Shown one piece after another: positions 1 through 9,101 of a DNA stretch of 54,708 nucleotides (the stretch's first letter is position 1; each line of letters begins with the position of its first letter). Location of the stretch: contig NZ_SLUN01000018.1 of assembly GCF_004340685.1 (NCBI RefSeq), positions 1 to 54,708 on the forward strand, given 5' to 3'. The translations under genes were made by a program, and so were the position numbers. Source of the stretch: Hydrogenispora ethanolica. GTDB taxonomy: Bacteria; Bacillota; UBA4882; UBA8346. The notes beneath the pieces are model-generated. The model was not told where the DNA came from and searched no databases. It saw only the letters and a program-made list of their open reading frames with translations.

Positions 1-37
1 TTCAAGGTCCGTTTTGGGCTTGCTCATGGAACTTGGG

Positions 38-88
38 GGGTTCGCTGAATCGGCTTTTTGAGGGCGTTTTCCCCTGTTCAGCGAACCC
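38..88. repeat. Inverted repeat with nested stem
   Basis: A perfect 12-bp inverted repeat (GGGTTCGCTGAA at 38-49, its complement at 77-88) encloses a shorter AGGG/CCCCT stem. It lies upstream of sspH and has no adjacent T-run, so it is not an obvious terminator. It resembles in plan the longer nested hairpins at 7333-7514, 44193-44267 and 45755-45872. The bases just after it (TTCAACTTATAT) also occur at the end of the 7427-7514 element. Confidence 0.55.
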
Positions 89-156
89 TAATTAAATTCA
101 ACTTATATGGTAAAGAACCCAAATCAGGAAATACTACACGCTGAGGAGTGATCATC

Positions 157-354
157 TTGAATAGGCAGGAAGCAAAACGAATCATCGAATCGTATGGAGT
201 AATCGAGGTCCGACATGCTCAAGCACCGGTTTGGATCGAACAAATCAACGATGACGAAACCGCCGAAGTGAGGGAGCTAAATACGGACATCCGAATGGAA
301 GTCCCACTCGCTGAGTTAGAGAGAAGCTCTATCCCGGCCGACCATGAATGGTAA
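157..354 (+). CDS. sspH: Small acid-soluble spore protein, SspH family
   Basis: A 65-residue protein with the SspH pattern: an N-terminal MNRQEAKRI segment, a central PVWIEQIND stretch matching the family's PV-I-H/Q-V/I-D core, and a C-terminal EVPLAELE motif. SspH-type SASPs are minor spore-core proteins made in the forespore. The TTG at 157 is chosen because GAGGAG lies eight bases upstream; a GTG at 148 overlaps that ribosome-binding site and is unlikely. The gene stands alone and converges on the BclA-like gene. The family call rests on sequence pattern and length. Confidence 0.82.
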   Translation: MNRQEAKRIIESYGVIEVRHAQAPVWIEQINDDETAEVRELNTDIRMEVPLAELERSSIPADHEW

Positions 355-389
355 AAAAAAGAGCCCTTCCCTTTTTCGGGGAAGAGCTC
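353..389 (-). terminator. Rho-independent terminator of the BclA-like gene
   Basis: Read on the minus strand, a GAGCTCTTCCCC/GGGAAGGGCTC hairpin is followed by eight T residues (353-360). It sits directly after the collagen-like gene's stop and may also stop transcription from sspH. Confidence 0.8.
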
Positions 390-395
390 CTTGCT

Positions 396-2879
396 CTAAC
401 TTATCCGTAGTATTTGGATCGAAGCATTGACATTGTCCTGGACGCCATCGACGTTTTGTAGCAAAGCAACGGTGTTGAAGGAAGTATGGTTCCGGATGGT
501 GAGAGTGGCCGGTGCAGTGATGCTGACAATAACGTGTCCGGTATTCTCCACGTTTGCAGCGCCCACCCCGTATATCGAACCGGGAATGAGTACACCGTTT
601 AAAAATAGCGCGAATTGATTGACTCGGTCAGCTACCACTGTAAACATAATACTGTAAACACCGCTGCTAGTGATGAGTATCTCTGCACTTCCAGGTGTAT
701 GGGAGATGCCTCCTACAATTAAACCGTTCGTATCCAGTGGTACATCGGTTTCTGCAGGTATGCTGGGAACAATCGTTGTATTATAAATATATGCATAATC
801 GGTGGATACCAATGGTCCAGTCGGTCCAACGGCTCCGGTCGGTCCTACCGCACCAGTCGGCCCTACGGCTCCGGTTGCTCCAGTCGCTCCGGCTACTCCT
901 GTTGCTCCGGTAGGCCCTACAGCCCCGGTTGGTCCTACGGCTCCGGCGGCTCCAGCTACTCCCGTGGCTCCAGTCGGTCCAACGGCTCCGGTCGGCCCTA
1001 CCGCACCAGTCGGCCCTACGGCTCCGGTTGCTCCAGTCGCTCCGGCTACTCCTGTTGCTCCGGTAGGCCCTACAGCCCCGGTGGGTCCTACGGCTCCGGT
1101 GGCTCCAGCTACTCCCGTGGCTCCAGTCGGTCCAACGGCTCCAGTCGGTCCCACAGCTCCAGTCGGCCCTACCGCACCGGTTGGTCCTACAGCTCCAGTG
1201 GCTCCTACCGCTCCGGTGGCTCCTACCGCTCCGGTGGCTCCAACGGCTCCGGTAGCTCCAACGGCTCCGGCAGCGCCAGTCGGTCCAGTTGGTCCTGCAG
1301 CTCCGGTCGGTCCTACCAAGCCAGTGGCTCCAGTCGGTCCAACCGCTCCAGTTGGTCCAACCGCTCCGGTGAGTCCAGTTGGTCCAGTTGGTCCAGTAGC
1401 GCCACTCGGTCCTACCAATCCGGTGGCTCCAGTCGGCCCGGTGGGCCCTGCGGCTCCGGTCGGTCCTACCAAGCCTGTAGCTCCAGTCGGTCCTACAGCT
1501 CCGGTTGCTCCCGTTGCTCCGGCTACGCCTGTAGCTCCGGTCGGCCCTACGGCTCCAGTCGGTCCCGCAGCTCCCGTTGCCCCGGTTAAGCCTGTAGCTC
1601 CGGTCGGCCCTACGGCTCCGGTTGCTCCCGTTGCTCCGGCTACGCCTGTGGCTCCGGTCGGCCCTACGGCTCCAGTCGGTCCCGCAGCTCCGGTTGCCCC
1701 GGTTAAGCCTGTGGCTCCGGTCGGCCCTACGGCTCCTGTGGCTCCCGTTGCCCCGGTTAAGCCTGTAGCTCCGGTCGGCCCTACGGCTCCGGTTGCTCCC
1801 GTTGCTCCGGCTACGCCTGGGGCTCCGGTCGGTCCTACAGCTCCGGTTGCTCCCGTTGCTCCGGCTACACCTGTGGCTCCGGTCGGTCCTACAGCTCCGG
1901 TCGGCCCCGCAGCTCCGGTTGCCCCGGTTAAGCCTGTAGCTCCAGTCGGCCCTACGGCTCCGGTTGCTCCCGTTGCTCCGGCTACGCCTGGGGCTCCGGT
2001 CGGCCCTACAGCTCCTGTTGCTCCCGTTGCTCCGGCTACACCTGTGGCTCCGGTCGGTCCTACAGCTCCGGTTGCTCCCGTTGCTCCGGCTACGCCTGTG
2101 GCTCCGGTAGGCCCTACGGCCCCAGTCGGTCCTACAGCTCCGGTCGGCCCCGCAGCTCCGGTTGCCCCGGTTAAGCCTGTAGCTCCAGTCGGTCCTACAG
2201 CTCCGGTTGCTCCCGTTGCTCCGGCTATGCCTGTGGCTCCTGTCGGTCCTACAGCTCCGGTTGCTCCCGTTGCTCCGGCTACACCTGTGGCTCCGGTCGG
2301 CCCTGCAGCCCCAGTAGGTCCAACAGCTCCCGTCGGCCCTACGGCTCCAGTCGGTCCTACAGCTCCAGTCGGTCCTACAGCTCCTGTTGCTCCCGTTGCT
2401 CCGGCTACACCTGTGGCTCCGGTCGGCCCTACGGCTCCAGTCGGTCCTACAGCTCCGGTCGGTCCTTTGGCTCCGGTCGGTCCAACACATCCAGTTGGCC
2501 CAATGCAACCATGTTTTCCAAAGCCTTCAGGTCCTACCGTCCCGGTTATATCATTGGATTCAGTTAGGCTAATTGGGCCTCCAACTATTGGAACTTGAAT
2601 GAATTTTTGCAGAGCTTCGTTGATCGTGTATGAAAATGCCGCAACGGAAGATGCGAGAGTGGGGAAGCGTACTGATAGTGTCAATAGTTTATCGACTGTT
2701 ACCTGAAGAACGTTAATAACACCTTGAGTATTGCCTGCCGCAAAACAGGAGAGCGCCACTTCGACATCTTCGGACAGCATTTCTCTTAAGTCATTGGAAA
2801 CATTCAATTCCTGAATGCTATCTCGAATTGCAATGAGTAGTGACTCAAGATTGGAAATATCTGACGAATCATTATTCAA
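396..2879 (-). CDS. BclA-like collagen-repeat spore surface glycoprotein
   Basis: An 827-residue protein in three parts. Residues 1-113 are a helical N-terminal region. Residues about 114-689 are an almost unbroken run of roughly 190 Gly-X-Y triplets, mostly GPT, GAT, GAV and GVA. Residues about 690-827 form a beta-rich domain ([20 protein letters not shown]) like the trimerising TNF-like C-terminal domain of BclA. Proteins of this build form the hair-like nap of the exosporium, and the many Thr residues are typical O-glycosylation sites. The start is TTG at 2879 behind a strong AAGGAGAGGTG. The repeat DNA is open in other frames on both strands, which is a composition artefact. Exosporium location is inferred from the family and from the other spore genes nearby. 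Confidence 0.85.
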   Translation of the reverse strand: MNNDSSDISNLESLLIAIRDSIQELNVSNDLREMLSEDVEVALSCFAAGNTQGVINVLQVTVDKLLTLSVRFPTLASSVAAFSYTINEALQKFIQVPIVGGPISLTESNDITGTVGPEGFGKHGCIGPTGCVGPTGAKGPTGAVGPTGAVGPTGATGVAGATGATGAVGPTGAVGPTGAVGPTGAVGPTGAAGPTGATGVAGATGATGAVGPTGATGIAGATGATGAVGPTGATGLTGATGAAGPTGAVGPTGAVGPTGATGVAGATGATGAVGPTGATGVAGATGATGAVGPTGAPGVAGATGATGAVGPTGATGLTGATGAAGPTGAVGPTGATGVAGATGATGAVGPTGAPGVAGATGATGAVGPTGATGLTGATGATGAVGPTGATGLTGATGAAGPTGAVGPTGATGVAGATGATGAVGPTGATGLTGATGAAGPTGAVGPTGATGVAGATGATGAVGPTGATGLVGPTGAAGPTGPTGATGLVGPSGATGPTGPTGLTGAVGPTGAVGPTGATGLVGPTGAAGPTGPTGAAGAVGATGAVGATGAVGATGAVGATGAVGPTGAVGPTGAVGPTGAVGPTGATGVAGATGAVGPTGAVGPTGATGVAGATGATGAVGPTGAVGPTGAVGPTGATGVAGAAGAVGPTGAVGPTGATGVAGATGATGAVGPTGAVGPTGAVGPTGPLVSTDYAYIYNTTIVPSIPAETDVPLDTNGLIVGGISHTPGSAEILITSSGVYSIMFTVVADRVNQFALFLNGVLIPGSIYGVGAANVENTGHVIVSITAPATLTIRNHTSFNTVALLQNVDGVQDNVNASIQILRIS

Positions 2880-3157
2880 AAAGAATCACCTCTCCTTCTT
2901 TCGCTACCATCATACGAAATAAATATGGATAAGGAGTTATTGCAGAAGACACTTTATCCAAGAAAATGCCAATTGGAACCAAAAAGCATGCCTGCCAACA
3001 GCATTTTTTCTTGAGTCCGTTCGATATTTTAGGCAATATTTTTGTCACTTATCGAGAAAAGTTTTAAATAAACATCTGTATGATAAAAAGAGACCCATTG
3101 TATAACAGCATACAACGAATCTCCTGAGAACCTAGCATGAATATACCGGGTTATCGC

Positions 3158-3739
3158 CTAAGCAACATAACCCTTCAACCCTATCTCCTCAGCCACTTTT
3201 TGCATTCCCTGGATTGTTTCATCAATCACCCGATCGAGATCCATGCCCAGCAACGAAACGCCTTCCATAATCACTTCCCGGTTGACTCCAGCCGCGAAAC
3301 TCTTCTCTTTCCATTTTTTCTTCACTGATTTCACTTCCAAGTCGAGCACACTCTTGCTGGGTCGGACCATGGCAGCGGCAGCAATAAGCCCGGTAAGCTC
3401 ATCGATGGTATAAAGAACTTTCTCAAGATTGCTCAGGGGCTCTATGTCACAACACAGTTTCCAGCCATGGCTTTGAATCGCGCGAATATATTCCTCCGGC
3501 CAATTGCGTTCGGCAAGGATCTCCCGGACCTTAATGCAATGTTGTTCCGGGTATTGTTCATAATCAAGGTCATGCATCAGACCGATTAATCCCCACAATT
3601 CCGGTTCTTCCCCGTACAGCTGTGCGAAATGGCGCATCACAGCCTCCACGGTCAACGCATGTTTAATCAAACTCTCATTTCGGTTAAACTCAGTAAGCAG
3701 GGAAAACGCTTCAGCTCGATTGGGATTTATTACCGTCAT
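3158..3739 (-). CDS. HD-domain phosphohydrolase family protein
   Basis: A 193-residue protein with an HD-superfamily metal-binding pattern: His27, the His56-Asp57 pair in LMHDLDY, His67, His91 in QSHGW and Asp113 in TIDELTG. Proteins of this clostridial type are usually annotated as HDIG-domain proteins; the substrate is unknown. The ATG at 3739 is preferred over an upstream start at 3799 because GAAGG lies about eight bases ahead of it and the extra 20 residues do not look like the family. It is a single minus-strand gene downstream of the TudS-like gene. Confidence 0.75.
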   Translation of the reverse strand: MTVINPNRAEAFSLLTEFNRNESLIKHALTVEAVMRHFAQLYGEEPELWGLIGLMHDLDYEQYPEQHCIKVREILAERNWPEEYIRAIQSHGWKLCCDIEPLSNLEKVLYTIDELTGLIAAAAMVRPSKSVLDLEVKSVKKKWKEKSFAAGVNREVIMEGVSLLGMDLDRVIDETIQGMQKVAEEIGLKGYVA

Positions 3740-3929
3740 TGCAAAACCTTCTTTCTTGTCACAATTTTCATGACCAGCTCGCAAGCTTTGGTTGGCCACT
3801 TGTCCTACTTTAAATATCTCCGTGCGAAAATTTCTGATATATTCTTTATTTTTATGGACTTCCCTGCAATTTCCATCGGGATTAACAATTCTGAAACTTC
3901 AATCTGACTATAACTTACCAAAAATGTTA

Positions 3930-4793
3930 CTATAAACCAAACTGTTTTTTGAGCCCCGCAAGCCGTTTATCCACTCCGCTTTCACCCGGCAACAACCTTC
4001 GAAAGCCGAAAAGCGGTATTTGAGTCAGGTTTCGCTCCTTCAAACATTGCCTGAGCTCTTCAATGAAAACTCCGGAGCCTTCTTTTTCAGAAACATCACG
4101 ATCGTGGCCGAGCATCGTCCCCTTGCCCTTGGTAACCTCCACACCACAGGAAGGACTGGGATTCATCCCAAGAATTCCAACTACCTCATAATCATGGTTG
4201 CTATAGGCCTCTATCTCTTCCGCTACTTGCTCCGCTAATTTTCGAAAGCCGACGCGCAATTCGTCCTCCGGGAGTAATCCGTAAAACTCCTTTTCCAGGC
4301 CGAGACAGCGGAATTCCGGACAAGGCATCTGCACAATTCCGACTCCGTTATCGACCAAAAAGCGGATCAAAGGCTCTGTGGAGCCGCGATAAGCGCTCCC
4401 GCCCGGGAAACGGGGATTGGTATTCAAAAAACAGTGCGCTAAAAACAATACCCGTCGGCCACGCCGGTCATTCAAGAACAAATAGCCCAAACGAAAAGCA
4501 TCGGCAAAATTTCCGTAGAATGAAATCTCCCCGGTAGCCCATAGTCCGATGAAGAACGGCAGCTCCCCCTCCAGGATCTTTGATAATACCGTTATGGAAC
4601 AAGCTAGCTGAAGATCCGGATCCTCGACTGGGGAAACAAAGCAGAGCCGGGCCGCTTCAGAACGCCAGTAGAACGATTCGCCATCAACATCCCAACGAAT
4701 CGTTCGCTCCCATCCTTGCAAACGCCGGGACGATTGGGCATTTTGATGAACCCGGTCCAATAATTGCTCTAAAAGGATCTTACGATTACTCAA
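3930..4793 (-). CDS. TudS-related (DUF523-like) putative desulfidase
   Basis: The C-terminal half of this 287-residue protein carries the three cysteine motifs of the DUF523/TudS group: HCFLN (Cys121), MPCPE (Cys158) and SPSCG (Cys216). In TudS such cysteines hold a [4Fe-4S] cluster used to remove sulfur from thiouracil-type substrates. The first 110 residues are an extra region ending in an SCP2-like stretch (LPFFIGLWATGEISFYG), as in the clostridial 'CD3072-type' relatives. Translation begins at TTG 4793 after AAGGAGTGATAGAAG. Desulfidase activity is inferred from the family; the true substrate is unknown. Confidence 0.7.
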   Translation of the reverse strand: MSNRKILLEQLLDRVHQNAQSSRRLQGWERTIRWDVDGESFYWRSEAARLCFVSPVEDPDLQLACSITVLSKILEGELPFFIGLWATGEISFYGNFADAFRLGYLFLNDRRGRRVLFLAHCFLNTNPRFPGGSAYRGSTEPLIRFLVDNGVGIVQMPCPEFRCLGLEKEFYGLLPEDELRVGFRKLAEQVAEEIEAYSNHDYEVVGILGMNPSPSCGVEVTKGKGTMLGHDRDVSEKEGSGVFIEELRQCLKERNLTQIPLFGFRRLLPGESGVDKRLAGLKKQFGL

Positions 4794-5091
4794 CTTCTAT
4801 CACTCCTTCATCGGTCGCAGAGTGGGGGGCAAAACGGCTTGCAGTGCACCTCTTACGCAAAAAACATCCCTTTGGCAGCCAAATTCAATATACCACCAAA
4901 AAAAACAAGTATCAAGCAGACATTTAACATTTATTTCTAACCACGACGATTGCGAAGCCGCTTGCGGAAATGAAAATTATCCTGTGTTTTCGCTCTTCGA
5001 AATGAGTGGAACGCATCTTCATATCAATCCGGAATGTTCAATATTTTTCCCAAGATGGTATATACCGAAAATCCTGCTAAGAAGTACAACT

Positions 5092-5119
5092 GTTACAAAC
5101 CGCAATAAAAGTCTATAAT
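5092..5119 (+). promoter_or_regulatory. Putative sigma-A promoter of the subtilase transcript
   Basis: GTTACA (5092-5097) and TATAAT (5114-5119) are separated by 16 bp. Transcription from here would give a leader of nearly 290 nt before the subtilase start at 5412, containing the structured element at 5283-5368. The -35 box matches the consensus at four of six positions. Confidence 0.45.
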
Positions 5120-5179
5120 TCATTTATTGGCTCAGCTTTATTGCATGAGATCGTGTTTCATAATTAAAAACGATGTTCC

Positions 5180-5290
5180 ATATGCAACAACATTAATCCT
5201 TAGTCTATATGATTTACGAAAATAACGAACGCTTCACCGTTTTTTCGCAAATCATTTGATTCAAATCATGTCGTTGCATATAGAAGCGTT
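5180..5290. repeat. Inverted repeats in the subtilase leader
   Basis: ATATGCAAC (5180-5188) pairs with GTTGCATAT (5273-5281), and AACGCTTC (5228-5235) pairs with GAAGCGTT (5283-5290). These 8- and 9-bp pairings could fold the leader upstream of the conserved element. They may be a regulatory hairpin or a small dispersed repeat. The two pairings cross each other, so they cannot form a simple nested stem together. Confidence 0.4.
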
Positions 5291-5368
5291 GTGATAAACC
5301 CTGTCCGAAGGCCAGGGTGAACACAAAAGCTCTGTCTGGAACATTATCACATTTGCCTCTGGGCAAAT
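5283..5368 (+). promoter_or_regulatory. Structured leader element, copy 1 (riboswitch-like)
   Basis: GTGATAA (5291-5297) can pair with TTATCAC (5344-5350). Inside lies a CCCTG/CAGGG hairpin (5299-5303 with 5313-5317) closed by CC-GAA-GG, then the motif GGTGAACACAAAAGCTC. A separate ATTTGCC/GGCAAAT hairpin follows (5351-5368). The core is repeated at 49023-49143 with 48 of 52 bases identical. The order AAACC, hairpin, G-A-C-A/G-CAAA-GC recalls the c-di-GMP-I (GEMM) riboswitch, but the third helix of that class is not evident, so no ligand is assigned. It lies 60 bases before the subtilase start. Confidence 0.6.
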
Positions 5369-5411
5369 GATTTATGAAACCGGTCTCCAAAACTACGAAT
5401 GGAGGTCTCCA

Positions 5412-7226
5412 ATGCGATTCACTCTCAAAAAAACTTCACTAAAGTATCTAGTAACTCTCTCTGCAACAATGGTACTCGTATTCTCCAGTATCGCGATGGC
5501 TAACTCCAAGGCAACGACCGCCGTCTCCAATGAGGGGACAATCATTGTTCAAGATGGGCAATCCGGAGCGGTCATCTTCGAAAGGAACGGCACGTACTAC
5601 TTTGGGTATACCAACTCCCAACAACTCGTCAACCACGGCGAGATCCGGCCAAAAGAGATTTTGGTGAAATACAAAAAACCAGATCCCGGCAAAAATCGCT
5701 TGACGGTTCAAGGTATGGAGTCAGTCCAAGAAACCGTCAAAAAATATTCCGGATCAACCCGACAGATCAATGACCAGCTTCGCCTGGCATTGGTCAAAGT
5801 TCCCCAGGACAAAGATTACTTCCAAACCATGCAGGAACTGAAGAAAAACTCAGTGGTTGAATACGCGGAACCCAACTATGTTCTGCGCGCCCAAGCCGCG
5901 CCCAACGATCCTTACTACGCCCGACAGTGGGGACCCCAGACAATCCATGCCGAAGCGGCCTGGAGTAAGATTGACGCCACCAAACGGGCCGGGGTCACGA
6001 TCGCCATTTTAGACACGGGAATCAACGCGATGCACGAAGATTTGCAGAGCAGCATCGTTTCCGGGTTCAATGTGGTGAATAATAACAATAATACCAACGA
6101 TGGAATGGGTCACGGCAGCCATGTGGCCGGGATCGCCGCTGCGGCGGTTAACAATGGCAAAGGAATAGCCGGGATTGCAGGCGGCAGTAAAATCATGCCT
6201 GTCAAGGTTCTCGGGGAGAACGGTTCCGGAGATTTATCGACGATCATCAATGGGATTAAATACGCTACGGACCATGGCGCTCAAGTAATTAGCATGAGTC
6301 TGGGCGGTGCCGGATCCAGCCAGGCCTTGCAAGATGCGGTAAACTACGCCATAAACCGTGGAGTCAGCGTGGTAGCCGCCTCCGGCAATGAAAACGGACC
6401 GGTGGATCTCCCGGGTAATTGCAAAGGCGTTATCACCGTTGGCGCCATCGACCGGACAGGAATGCGTGCTTCCTACTCCAATTATGGCCCGGAAATGGAT
6501 GTCATCGCACCCGGCTCTGACATCATGAGCAGCTATATCGGGGGTGCTTCAAGCTATACGACAATGAGTGGAACTTCCATGGCGACACCGTTTGTCGCCG
6601 GAGTGGTGGCATTGGTTCGCGCTGCCAACCCCAACCTGACCCCGGACGAAGTTACCGCAATCATTCAGCAGTCCGCCACCGACAAAGGCCGGGCCGGTTT
6701 CGATAATGAGTACGGCTATGGCGTGGTTGACGCGGAGCAAGCGGTGAATCTGGCTTTGAAGGGAAACGGCAATTCCAGTCCTGCGCCGGTGCCAACTCCG
6801 AATCCGACGCCGGCGCCTTCACCCGCGCCGCAACCCAGTATCAATCTGGCGCTCAACAAGACAGCAATCGCTTCTTCGGTCGAGTCTCAGACCCGGAACG
6901 CAGCGAAGGCGTTTGATGGCACCACCGCGACCCGTTGGGCCAGCCGGGAAGGGATCGATCCTCAGTGGATCCGGGTCGATCTGGGTAAAACCAGTACCAT
7001 TGGCAAAGTAGTCCTCAAATGGGAGACTGCTTACGCCAAAAGCTATAAGATTCAAGTATCGAATGACGCCATCCATTGGGCAACTGTCTACTCTACTACT
7101 TCCGGAACAGGCGGAACCACAACCCTGACCGGTTCGGCGATCGGACGCTATGTCCGGATGTACGGAATCCAACGAGGTACTCCCTATGGCTACTCTCTGC
7201 GGGAGTTCGAAATTTACGGAAAATAA
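5412..7226 (+). CDS. Secreted subtilisin-like serine protease (S8) with F5/8-type C domain
   Basis: A 604-residue exported protease. Residues 1-30 are a signal peptide ending near AMA. Residues about 75-160 are an inhibitor/propeptide-like region (EILVKYKK, EYAEPNYV). The S8 catalytic domain spans about 165-450 with Asp201 (ILDTGIN), His234 (GHGSHVAG), Asn326 (ASGN) and Ser389 (SGTSMATP). A Pro-Thr linker (456-476) leads to a discoidin-like domain (about 477-604: AFDGTTATRW, WIRVDLGK, REFEIYGK) that likely binds carbohydrate or the cell surface. ATG 5412 has GGAGG six bases upstream. The long structured leader suggests post-transcriptional control. The triad is complete, so activity is expected. 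Confidence 0.92.
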   Translation: MRFTLKKTSLKYLVTLSATMVLVFSSIAMANSKATTAVSNEGTIIVQDGQSGAVIFERNGTYYFGYTNSQQLVNHGEIRPKEILVKYKKPDPGKNRLTVQGMESVQETVKKYSGSTRQINDQLRLALVKVPQDKDYFQTMQELKKNSVVEYAEPNYVLRAQAAPNDPYYARQWGPQTIHAEAAWSKIDATKRAGVTIAILDTGINAMHEDLQSSIVSGFNVVNNNNNTNDGMGHGSHVAGIAAAAVNNGKGIAGIAGGSKIMPVKVLGENGSGDLSTIINGIKYATDHGAQVISMSLGGAGSSQALQDAVNYAINRGVSVVAASGNENGPVDLPGNCKGVITVGAIDRTGMRASYSNYGPEMDVIAPGSDIMSSYIGGASSYTTMSGTSMATPFVAGVVALVRAANPNLTPDEVTAIIQQSATDKGRAGFDNEYGYGVVDAEQAVNLALKGNGNSSPAPVPTPNPTPAPSPAPQPSINLALNKTAIASSVESQTRNAAKAFDGTTATRWASREGIDPQWIRVDLGKTSTIGKVVLKWETAYAKSYKIQVSNDAIHWATVYSTTSGTGGTTTLTGSAIGRYVRMYGIQRGTPYGYSLREFEIYGK

Positions 7227-7253
7227 GCCCATGATCCTGAGAACCGCCAAAGA

Positions 7254-7281
7254 GGCTGCTCCAAACGAGCAGCCTTTTTTT
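7254..7281 (+). terminator. Terminator of the subtilase gene
   Basis: GGCTGCTC (7254-7261) pairs with GAGCAGCC (7267-7274) across a five-base loop, followed by seven T residues. Confidence 0.9.
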
Positions 7282-7332
7282 ATTGTTGGTTCCAGAAATC
7301 CGGGAGCAAAAAAAACCTTATTATATGGCTAT

Positions 7333-7416
7333 ATAGGATGAAATAAATATCTTTACTATATTTGCATAGTAAAGCCGAATGCAAATGAAATCAAGGCGGA
7401 ATTTATTTCATCCTAT
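7333..7416. repeat. Nested-hairpin intergenic element A
   Basis: A perfect 16-bp terminal inverted repeat (ATAGGATGAAATAAAT at 7333-7348, complement at 7401-7416) encloses a 9-bp hairpin (CTTTACTAT/ATAGTAAAG, 7351-7374). No coding potential is seen. It is followed ten bases later by a second element of the same design. The plan suits a MITE- or REP-like repeat or a structured RNA; which is unknown. Confidence 0.65.
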
Positions 7417-7426
7417 TACAGCAGTA

Positions 7427-7514
7427 ATAAGTTGAATTAAATCCCTTCATGTTGCCATCATGGCCGGCTTTAGGGACATGGACATGATGCTTATAGAAAT
7501 TTAATTCAACTTAT
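7427..7514. repeat. Nested-hairpin intergenic element B
   Basis: A perfect 16-bp terminal inverted repeat (ATAAGTTGAATTAAAT at 7427-7442, complement at 7499-7514) surrounds an inner CATCATG/CATGATG pairing. Its end sequence TTCAACTTATAT also occurs at 96-107. The remainder of the gap up to 7752 shows no gene. Confidence 0.65.
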
Positions 7515-7752
7515 ATACCCTATGTATAGCACTGATTCTCCGACAATAAATATATAAAGATCAAACCGCTCACCCAACGTCGCCAAACCACACCTTCCAT
7601 CCGCCAAAATCGCAACCGTGGGCTTCAAGTCAGAGTCCGACCATCATATGGCCTTGCCTCGGCCAGTCCGAAGGCCCTCTGTTGAAGATCGGTGGCAAAG
7701 TCCTTTTATCAAATCAAAAAAATTTTAAGTTTCGATACAACCGGAGGGCGCT

Positions 7753-8679
7753 TTGAAAAGAAGTCAAGTTCAGCTTCTGCTATTGATCCTTTTTGCTTTG
7801 GGATTCTGCGGCGAAAAGCTTGTTTCCATGGCGCTTGCCGGGCTGACGATTCAAACGCTGAATCAAGCGGCGGAGATCCAAGACCCTCACCCCTTTGGCC
7901 GCCCGGTTGAGGGTCCGTTGCAATGGGAAAATGACCCGCAATTTCAAGCCATTTGTCAAAAATACGGCGCCACCTTGCGAATGGCGGCTTTTCAAACCAC
8001 TCTGCCCGATCCCTTACCCGGAGAAGAATACAATGTCGCTTTAGGCGCCCGGATCTTATCCGGGGCCATCGCCGAGCCGGGCAAAACCTTCTCCCTGAAT
8101 AAGCGGATCGGACCTTACTCCGCCAAGCGAGGTTATCAAGACGGTCCAACCTATGTCGGGACTCAGGTTTTTCTATCGATTGGCGGGGGTGTTTGTAAAA
8201 TTGCCTCCACCTTATACAATGTCACGATGCTCGCCAACTTGCCCATTGTGGAACGTCATCCCCACAGCATGCTCGTTCCTTATGTTCCAGCCGGGCAGGA
8301 TGCCACCGTGGCCGACGGCGGCAAGGACTTCAAGTTCAAAAACGACCGGGACTATCCGCTCCTGATCTGGTCGGGCACAAAAGATAATACTTTATCCATT
8401 GCATTTTACGGCCGTTCTGTTCCGCCCAAGGTTACTTGGAGGCATCAAATTATGAACCGTCAAAAGACTTACACGGTATATCGGTATAATAAAAATTTGG
8501 CGCCGGGCATTGAAAAAACCGTCATCCCCGGAGCGGATGGACTCACCGTGAAGACTTGGGTGATCATTGCCGCTCCCCCGACGCAGCCTTGTGAGAAATA
8601 TCTTGGAATGGATTATTACCGACCGTTACCCAACGTCGTGGAACGCGGCCCCATGAAACAACGGGGGAATGGCACATGA
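7753..8679 (+). CDS. VanW family protein, membrane-anchored
   Basis: A 308-residue protein with an N-terminal hydrophobic segment (about 7-30) and a VanW domain at about 95-210 (EPGKTFSLNKRIGPYS, GGGVCKIASTLYN, ERHPHSMLVPYVPAGQDA). The C-terminal 80 residues look beta-rich. VanW proteins occur near vancomycin-resistance and cell-wall genes in Gram-positive bacteria; their reaction is not settled. The TTG at 7753 follows GGAGGG with a good gap. The stop overlaps the EamA start (ATGA, 8676-8679), implying coupled translation. No vanR/S/H/A partners are nearby, so a resistance role is not supported. Confidence 0.85.
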   Translation: MKRSQVQLLLLILFALGFCGEKLVSMALAGLTIQTLNQAAEIQDPHPFGRPVEGPLQWENDPQFQAICQKYGATLRMAAFQTTLPDPLPGEEYNVALGARILSGAIAEPGKTFSLNKRIGPYSAKRGYQDGPTYVGTQVFLSIGGGVCKIASTLYNVTMLANLPIVERHPHSMLVPYVPAGQDATVADGGKDFKFKNDRDYPLLIWSGTKDNTLSIAFYGRSVPPKVTWRHQIMNRQKTYTVYRYNKNLAPGIEKTVIPGADGLTVKTWVIIAAPPTQPCEKYLGMDYYRPLPNVVERGPMKQRGNGT

Positions 8680-9101
8680 ATGCCGTCTTTTTGGCCCTTT
8701 TTGGCGCCCTATGTTGGGGAATCGCTCCCCTGTTCGGCAAGGTCGGGCTGCGCGGCATCAACCCTTATGTCGGCCTCTCCGCCCGGACCATCATTACTGT
8801 CTGTTTAGTGACGGGATTTATTCTCGGCCAGGGTGGGCTGGAAAAGATCGCATCCATTCCGGCCCGCCGCTGGCTGTATTTAGCAGCCGAAGCCTTCTTC
8901 GCCACTTTTATCGGCGATCTTGCCTATTATGCGGCGATCAAGAAAGGGGCCATCGGGCAGACTTCCCTCATCTTATCCACCTCTCCGCTCATCACTTTAT
9001 GGGCCGGCTGGTTCTTCCTGGGCGAAGCGCTCTCTCCCGCCAAGATCTGTGGCGCAGTCCTCATCATCATCGGTTTGGTGTTAATCGGATTCAAAAGCTG
9101 A
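8676..9101 (+). CDS. EamA-type single-domain transporter
   Basis: A 141-residue membrane protein with about five hydrophobic segments and the EamA/DMT pattern (ALCWGIAPLFGKVGL near the start, SLILSTSPLITLWAGWFFLGEALS late). It is one repeat long rather than the usual two, so it likely works as a dimer, as other half-size DMT proteins do. Its start overlaps the VanW stop by four bases. Substrate unknown. Confidence 0.8.
   Translation: MNAVFLALFGALCWGIAPLFGKVGLRGINPYVGLSARTIITVCLVTGFILGQGGLEKIASIPARRWLYLAAEAFFATFIGDLAYYAAIKKGAIGQTSLILSTSPLITLWAGWFFLGEALSPAKICGAVLIIIGLVLIGFKS

Noticed and set aside
108-136. Sigma-G-like promoter for sspH (TGGTA, 17 bp, AATACTA)
   Set aside because: The -10 is a near match, but the implied start would fall on the ribosome-binding site, leaving almost no leader, and the -35 is weak.
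802-2598. Long open frames opposite and shifted within the collagen-like gene
   Set aside because: They are low-complexity by-products (Pro/Ala/Val or Arg/Ser repeats) of the 9-bp-based collagen repeat DNA. Only the minus-strand frame with the Gly-X-Y pattern has folded ends and a ribosome-binding site.
5283-5368. Assignment of the twin leader as a c-di-GMP-I riboswitch
   Set aside because: The AAACC-hairpin-CAAA-GC order is suggestive, but the third helix and several conserved bases are missing, so the class is left open.
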